A stretch of 64,000 nt of DNA from assembly GCA_030052745.1 (NCBI GenBank), contig JANBVO010000012.1, forward strand, positions 124,001 to 188,000, written 5' to 3'. Every line of letters begins with the position of its first letter. The first letter of the stretch is position 1. Origin of the DNA: Pleurostoma richardsiae. Taxonomy: Eukaryota; Ascomycota; Sordariomycetes; Calosphaeriales; Pleurostomataceae. The translations under genes were made by a program, and so were the position numbers. This document shows, in pieces, positions 58,024-64,000 of this stretch. The notes beneath the pieces are model-generated. The model did no database searches. It was not told where the DNA came from and saw only the letters and a program-made list of their open reading frames with translations.

Positions 58024-60556
58024 ATGGGCGACGAGGCCAAGGTTGAGAGCATCAGCCCCTATGGCGTGGCTCGCTCCACCGTCAAGGGCGAGCCCCTCAC
58101 CAAGGAGGAGATTGAGAAGTTTGACGACCTCTTCAAGGCGTCGTTGTACCTCTCCCTGGGTATGATCTACCTGCGCTCCAATCCCCTGCTGCGCGAGCCC
58201 CTCAAGCTCGACCACATCAAGGCCCGTCTCCTGGGCCACTTCGGATCTGCCCCCGGCCAGATCTTCACCTACATGCACTTCAGCCGCCTCATCAAGAAGT
58301 ATGACATCGACTCCATCTTCATTTCCGGCCCCGGCCACGGCGCCCCCGCCGTTCTGTCCCAGGCCTATCTCGAGGGTACCTACTCCGAGGTGTACCCCGA
58401 CAAGTCTGAGGATGTAGAGGGTCTGCAGAAGTTTTTCAAGCAGTTCTCATTCCCGGGCGGAATCGGCTCTCACGCAACTCCCGAGACTCCGGGCAGTATC
58501 CACGAGGGTGGTGAGCTGGGTTATGCCCTGTCTCACGCTTTCGGCACCGTTTTCGACCACCCCGATCTCATTTCGCTGACAATGGTCGGTGACGGTGAGG
58601 CCGAGACCGGTCCCCTCGCAACTGCCTGGCACTGCACTAAATTCCTCAACCCCATCACTGACGGCGCCGTGCTTCCCGTCCTGCATCTGAACGGCTACAA
58701 GATCAATAACCCCACCATTCTGGCCCGTATCAGCCATAAGGAGATTGAGAGTCTCTTCTATGGCTACGGCTGGACTCCCTACTTCGTCGAGGGTGACGAT
58801 GTCGAGACCATGCACCAGGCCATGGCTGCAACGCTCGAGAAGGCCGTGCTCGACATCAAGAAGTACCAGAAGCAGGCCCGCGACAGCGGCGTCGCCTTCC
58901 GCCCCATGTGGCCCATGATTGTGCTGCGGACGCCTAAGGGCTGGACTGGCCCCCGCAAGATCGACGGCAAGTACCTCGAGGGTTTCTGGCGGGCGCATCA
59001 GGTCCCAATCACCGACGTTGCCGAGAACCCCAAGCATCTCGAGCTCCTCGAGAAGTGGATGCGCAGCTACGAGCCTGACAGGCTCTTCGGCAGCGAAGGC
59101 CATATCAGCGCTGAGCTGAAGGCTTTCTACCCCACCGGAAACCGCCGCATGAGCGCCAACCCGGTTGCCAATGGCGGTCAGCTGCGGAAGCCGCTGAAGA
59201 TGCCTGACTTCAAAGACTACGCCATCAAGGTTGACAGGCCAGGCATCACCTTCGATGCCAGCATGAAGAACATGTCTATCTTCCTCAGGGACGTCATCGC
59301 CAAGAACATGACCAACTTCCGTCTGTTCGGTCCCGACGAGACTGAGTCCAACAAGCTTGCTGAGATCTACAAGGCCGGCCCCAAGGTCTGGATGGGCGAG
59401 TATTTCGAGGAGGACAAGGACGGCGGCAACCTGGCCCCCGCCGGCCGAGTTATGGAGATGCTATCCGAGCACACCTGCGAGGGCTGGCTCGAGGGCTATA
59501 TCCTCAGCGGTCGCCACGGTCTCCTTAACAGCTACGAGCCCTTCATCCATGTCATTGACTCCATGGTCAACCAGGTAAGTCTAGCCGCAGTAGCGACACC
59601 GCCTTTCATGCGCCGATCACTGACTTGGATTACAGCACTGCAAGTGGCTTGAGAAGTGCCTGGAGGTCGAGTGGCGCACCAAGGTCGCCTCTCTCAACAT
59701 CCTTCTGACCGCCGTTGTCTGGCGCCAAGACCACAATGGTTTCACGCATCAGGACCCTGGCTTCCTTGATGTCGTCGCCAACAAGGACCCCGAGGTTGTC
59801 CGCATCTACCTCCCGCCCGATGGCAACTGCTTGCTGTCGGTCATGGACCACTGCCTGCGGTCGTCCAACTACGTCAACGTCATCGTTGCCGACAAGCAGG
59901 AGCATCTCCAGTACCTGTCCATGGAGGCTGCCGTCGAGCACTGCACCAAGGGTATCGGCATCTGGCCCATGTTCAGCACTGACGCCGGCGAAGAGCCCGA
60001 TCTGGTCATGGCTAGCTGCGGTGACATCAGCACGCATGAGTCGCTGGCTGCCATCGATCTGCTGCTCCAGCACTTCCCCGAGCTCAAGATCCGCTGTGTC
60101 AACGTTGTTGACCTGTTCAAGCTGATCAGCCACGTCGACCACCCGCACGGTCTCACCGACGCCGAGTGGGTGTCCATCTTCACTGACGACAAGCCCGTCA
60201 TCTTCAACTTCCATTCGTACCCGTGGCTCGTCCACCGTCTCACTTACAAGCGCCCGGGCTCCATCAACATGCACGTCCGCGGCTACAAGGAGAAGGGCAA
60301 CATCGACACCCCTCTTGAGCTGGCCATCCGCAACCAGACGGACCGCTTCTCCCTGGCCATGGATGCCATTGACCGCATTCCCAAGCTGAAGAACCGGGGT
60401 GCCGCCGCGCGGCAGGCCCTGCATGACGCCCAGATCAAGGCTCGCAACGAGGCCTTTGAGAACGGTGTCGACCCCGCGTTCCTCAAGAACTGGACCTGGC
60501 CCCACACTGGCTTGTGGAACAAGGCCAACAAGGCCGTGGCCAAGCTCACCAGCTAA
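58024..60556 (+). CDS. Phosphoketolase (XFP family)
   Basis: Exons 58024-59574 and 59636-60556 give 823 residues, normal for the family. The intron has GTAAGT, CACTGAC and TACAG signals. Motifs: SGPGHGAPAVLSQAYLEGTY, PETPGSIHEGGELGYALSHA, the thiamine diphosphate site GDGEAETGPLATAWHCTKF, HLNGYKINNPT, LSGRHGLLNSYEPF with HVIDSMVNQH across the junction, WRQDHNGFTHQDPGF and YLPPDGNCLLSV. The enzyme splits xylulose 5-phosphate (often also fructose 6-phosphate) with phosphate to acetyl phosphate and a sugar phosphate. In fungi it feeds acetate/acetyl-CoA with acetate kinase. It has no targeting peptide, so is cytosolic. Codon use is strongly biased to C- and G-ending codons, and a strong TATA box is present, both suggesting high expression. 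Confidence 0.97.
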
Positions 60557-62530
60557 ACGGATCTTGACGACCCGCGCTTAGACTCCTTGAGGGAGATCCC
60601 GCAACGGTATACCAGATACAGCACGGAATAAAAGGAATAGGTCGAAAATAGACTCGGGAAAGCGGAAGGGGGGACTGTAGGATGGCTGAGGCATCTGTCA
60701 CGAATTGATATGAAGGCGGTGAAACCAGGTGCTGGCGTTTTGACACACTCCCTCTCTGCTTTCCTCTTTTCATGAGGTTCGTTGTCGCTAAGTCTTCACG
60801 GCATGGTCGGGGGTTTCGGTTCGCGGTTTAGTTGCGCATGGTTTTTGCCTTCTTTGCCAGCTTTGAGGTAGTTCATTCTTGCTACGGCTCCGATAGAAAC
60901 GATCACCACTTTTCTATGGACTGAACTTAAAATTAACTCGGCTTCTGATGACTTTTGATGTGATCTTCTGTGGGCGTGCTGCCTTTGCAAGGACGATTCC
61001 GCTTGTAGCTTAAGCATGCTTAGCTTCTAGCAGGTGGCATATTCAGGGTGTATCCAGCGAGGCTGACGATCGCAGTCGACCATTTTACGGAGATTGCAAC
61101 CCGGACTGAGAAGAACGAGCTCTACCGTTTGACACCGTGGTACCTGCAGACGAGGTTGACGAGGTAACCGGTTTCGTAAACCTTCATTGTGTCGAGAAGG
61201 AGGATGGAATGCCACTAGCCTGGCAGCAGGGTAGCTCCTGTCTCAGATGCCCGCTTTGGGGATCTTCGATCTGCGGGCCCGATGCAAGCCACACCAGCTG
61301 GAATGCAGGACACTTGTCAGGGTAGGTCATGGGGAGAACTAGGGAGGACCGTGCAAGGGGGCGCCAGTAAGGACTGTCTGTGCTCGAGTTCGCCGGGAGC
61401 GGGAGTGGTGACGACGGTGCTGAGTAGGTAGGTACTTACCGTTCCGTTTTCTGAGTCCGTGCGAAGCTAGACAAGAGGCAGCGTCGGAAGTGTGGCTTGA
61501 AGGAGTGTCGTTCGCTAGAGCTCTTCTCGTTGACGGTACAGGACGTCTGATATACGGAGAAGCTCTCAGCTACACTCGGGGCCCTGCCTGGCAGGATGAC
61601 CTCCGCGAAGGTCATGGCCGGTCATCACGGCCTCGGCTAGACACCCATCAAGGTTTTGACCGAATAGCACTGGGTTACCTGCTGACAAGCTGGAGATGTG
61701 TTGGTTGGTCCTCAGAAGGAACCAAACAGCGATCAACTCTAGACCAACAGCCCACGAAGTGATCCTGAGGGGAGTCAGTGTCTAAGACCTTGAGATTCGA
61801 CAGGCGTGAAGACCAACCCGGCAGCCTTGGTGGACGAGATCCGTCCTCTCCGCGCGACGTTCCTGCTCTGCTGTCCGGGGTTATGCTGTTGAGAAGGCCG
61901 TCTCTATCACAACCACGGGCCACACAATCTCCCTCCGGTCTTGACCCGTGCTCCATCCGGGCCGGGGTCGGGCACGTCTTGGCACGGGGCTCGAGATGGG
62001 GACGAGTGGAACGAAGGATTATACGCTGTCAATGCTATTGGTGGACTCCATTGGCAGAATATCACTGTCTGCTTAAAGGTGAGTAAAGAAGACCGACGAA
62101 GTTGAAGGATGAAGCGCCGCCGTCATTTAGTTCTGCGGCTCATTTCCAAAGCTCTGTGGAACAGATCGCTTTCCTGCAGCGGTAACCAATCAGAGAGCGT
62201 CGATTGATATCGATCGCGCTCAGCTCCCGCCAAGCGTTCCGTCAGCAAGAGGATTTGCCAGGAACACCGACTGTCATCAACCCCCTTATATTCCAATCCT
62301 TTCTAGCACCGTGTAAGATCTGGCGGCTGCCTCTCTTTCTTTTCTTCATCGCATATGAAGGCTATATAGAACTTGCTTTGACAACTCCATCATTGACGGC
62401 GACCCGTCTCATCTCTCACACGACGCGGTCCAGGGGCCTGCGAGGCGCCCACTCGCAGAGTTCCCTCGCTTGTCACCCAACCCACGGACTTCAGTAGCTT
62501 CAAGAACCTTCTCTTCTGCTCAGCACCATC
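60557..62530. other. Intergenic, no supported gene
   Basis: The A/T-richer 3' flank of the phosphoketolase gene extends to about 61.0 kb. Beyond it no protein-like frame is seen. A short inverted repeat (ATGACCT...AGGTCAT) lies at 61596-61615. The last 200 bases are the P450 promoter and leader. Confidence 0.5.
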
Positions 62531-64000
62531 ATGGATCTGTTGCGCGCAGCGGCTTCGCCCGTAGCTGCGGTGATCCTAGCCGTAGGGGCTATAGTCGTGT
62601 CGTTCCTCCTCCGGACGTGGTGGCCACATAAGCATGCTATGCTGAGAATGAAACGGCTTGGCAAGGTATGTTCATGATGGAAATATGATGCCTCCTTTCC
62701 TGAGGATGCACTGAGAGGCTGATGGGAGCACTAGCCAATGCCTGACTGGAACCCGGTGCTCGGGTCTCTCCTGGCAGCCGGCAAGGCCTTTCAAGGCATT
62801 CCTCCCGGAGCTCACAGCTGCTACATGATGCATGCTCTGTCCAAGAAGTTCCCGAACGGGGCATTTTATATCGACACATGGCCAATGGCCGACCCAATGC
62901 TCGTGGTCGTCGACCCGGACATGGCAACACAGGCTGTCTATCACCCTCGAAGCGGGGCCAGGAAGCCTCCGATGCTGCAGGGCTGGTTCTATCCAATCAC
63001 CGGCGGACCGAGTCTGTTCGACAGTAACGGTCGGGAATGGAAGACACTTCACGACATCTTCTTGCCCGGATTCAGTAACAGTAACATCTCCAATGAAGTG
63101 CCCGTCATCGTGGACCGTATCGTTATTTACCGAGATATCTTGCGAGGTAAAGCCAAAGCGGGTGACCTCTTTCCTCTAGAGCCCCTACTTCTGAGGCTCA
63201 TCACCGACATAATTGGGGAGATTCTCTTGAACATCAAGCTAGACAGTCAACGCCAAAGCCATCCACTCGCCGATACTATGGTCCGCCAACTTCAGCTCAA
63301 ATTCGTGTCGTACAAGCCGGAGAACATTCTCGCTCTCGTCAACCCCTTCCTCAAGCACAGGGCACGGGAAAACAGCCGGATCCTTGATGGCAACATAAAG
63401 GCACAACTTGAGAAACGATTTGAAGCCCTCAAAGCTGAAATGGACAGCGGCAAGGAAGAGGGCTTCAAGTCGGTCATGGACCTTGCCATCCTCGACTACC
63501 TGTCCCAGCCCGGGAAGCGCAACGCTGCCACGCTTGACTCTGACTTCCTGACAATGGCAACGCGCAATATGCGCATGTTCTTCTTCGCCGGCTATGACTC
63601 CTCTGCAGGAACGGTGGCATATTGCTACTATGCCATATTCAGGGACCCCGACATCCTCGCCCGCGTCCGCGCCGAGCACGATGCCGTTTTCGGGAAGGAC
63701 ATCGACGCCACTCCCGGCCAGATTGCTTCCAACCCCGCCCTCCTCAACTCCCTCCCCTATACCCAAGCCGTTATCAAGGAGACGATGCGCCTCTTCCCCA
63801 TGGCCAACGGGATTCGCGACGGCTCGCCGGACCTAGAGATTGTAGACCCCGAAGGCAATAGGTATCCTACCGAGGGCTTCGCCGTGCTGGTGTCCCACTA
63901 TGCTGTACACCGAAACCCGAAGTACTGGCGCCGGGCCGAGGAGTTCCTGCCCGAGCGGTGGCTCGTGGAGCCGGGACACGAGCTGTACCCGCCCAAGGGG
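62531..64000 (+). CDS. Cytochrome P450 monooxygenase, 3' end beyond the window
   Basis: Exon 1 is 62531-62665; exon 2 starts at 62735 and stays open to the window end, giving 467 residues so far. The intron has GTATGT and CACTAG signals. The N-terminus (LLRAAASPVAAVILAVGAIV) is a membrane anchor for the endoplasmic reticulum, followed by PMPDWNPVLGSLLAAG. P450 signatures present: I-helix FFAGYDSSAG (variant of AGxDT), K-helix KETMRLFP (ExxR), and PERW. The haem-binding FxxGxxxCxG lies past position 64000. It resembles fungal P450s of secondary or xenobiotic metabolism, perhaps the StcS/CYP59-like type, but that subfamily guess is weak. Whether a biosynthetic cluster follows cannot be seen. 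Confidence 0.92.

Noticed and set aside
59630-60505. 291-codon minus-strand frame opposite the phosphoketolase
   Set aside because: It is the mirror of a strongly G/C-ending coding exon; it has no motif and is dominated by Val, Asp and Leu, typical of antisense shadows.
61596-61615. AGGTCA-type inverted repeat resembling a nuclear receptor site
   Set aside because: Fungi lack nuclear receptors of that type, and a 7-base stem in 2 kb of spacer is not unusual.
62531-64000. P450 as proof of a secondary-metabolite cluster
   Set aside because: Only one such gene is visible and the adjacent gene is a primary-metabolism phosphoketolase; the rest would lie outside the window.

Overview
The window is nuclear DNA from a filamentous ascomycete (Pezizomycotina). 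Genes are interrupted by short GT-AG introns of about 45-95 bases with branch points of the CTAAC/CTGAC type. The gene set (GH28 pectinase, GH93-like and GH5 glycosidases, Clr5-domain regulator, XFP phosphoketolase, Trm10, Nop9, Ubp2, a 21.3 kDa-type complex I subunit close to the Neurospora protein, a Bck1-type MAPKKK) suggests a Sordariomycete. The genus cannot be told from the sequence. I see no intact transposon, CRISPR array, rRNA gene or convincing tRNA gene, and no long A/T-rich block.

Layout. 0.3-5.5 kb: small secreted protein (-), AMMECR1-domain protein (+), atypical Ras-like GTPase (-). 8.1-15.0 kb: group II PLP decarboxylase (+), nop9 (+), Clr5-domain protein (+). 15.0-20.4 kb: a long stretch with no gene I can support, leading to a conserved fungal protein of unknown function (20.4-21.6, +). 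23.3-24.9 kb: secreted endopolygalacturonase (-). 26.5-30.7 kb: ubp2 deubiquitinase (-), divergent from the complex I subunit gene (31.6-32.4, +). 32.9-37.6 kb: msh2 (-) divergent from trm10 (+). 38.1-41.4 kb: GH93-like secreted glycosidase (+) converging on pri1 (-). 42.1-44.5 kb: GH5 glucosylceramidase/steryl-glucosidase-like gene (+), divergent from pri1. 46.0-51.5 kb: bck1-type MAPKKK (+). 51.5-58.0 kb: gene-poor, holding the decayed remains of a zinc-cluster-family gene. 58.0-60.6 kb: phosphoketolase (+). 62.5-64.0 kb: a cytochrome P450 cut by the window end (+).

Most genes are housekeeping and functionally unrelated: DNA replication and repair (pri1, msh2), rRNA and tRNA maturation (nop9, trm10), respiration, ubiquitin turnover, cell-wall signalling and secreted carbohydrate degradation. 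There is no operon-like system. The clearest shared logic is that pri1 and msh2 each carry two ACGCGT (MCB-type) boxes upstream, as expected for G1/S-controlled replication and repair genes.

Nothing here proves a new biological system. The observations most worth following are a 97-codon open frame directly after the ubp2 stop, a Ras-like GTPase ending in Cys-Trp instead of a CaaX box, a zinc-cluster pseudogene, two AAG splice acceptors in one gene, and a compact cluster of short palindromes between the decarboxylase and nop9.
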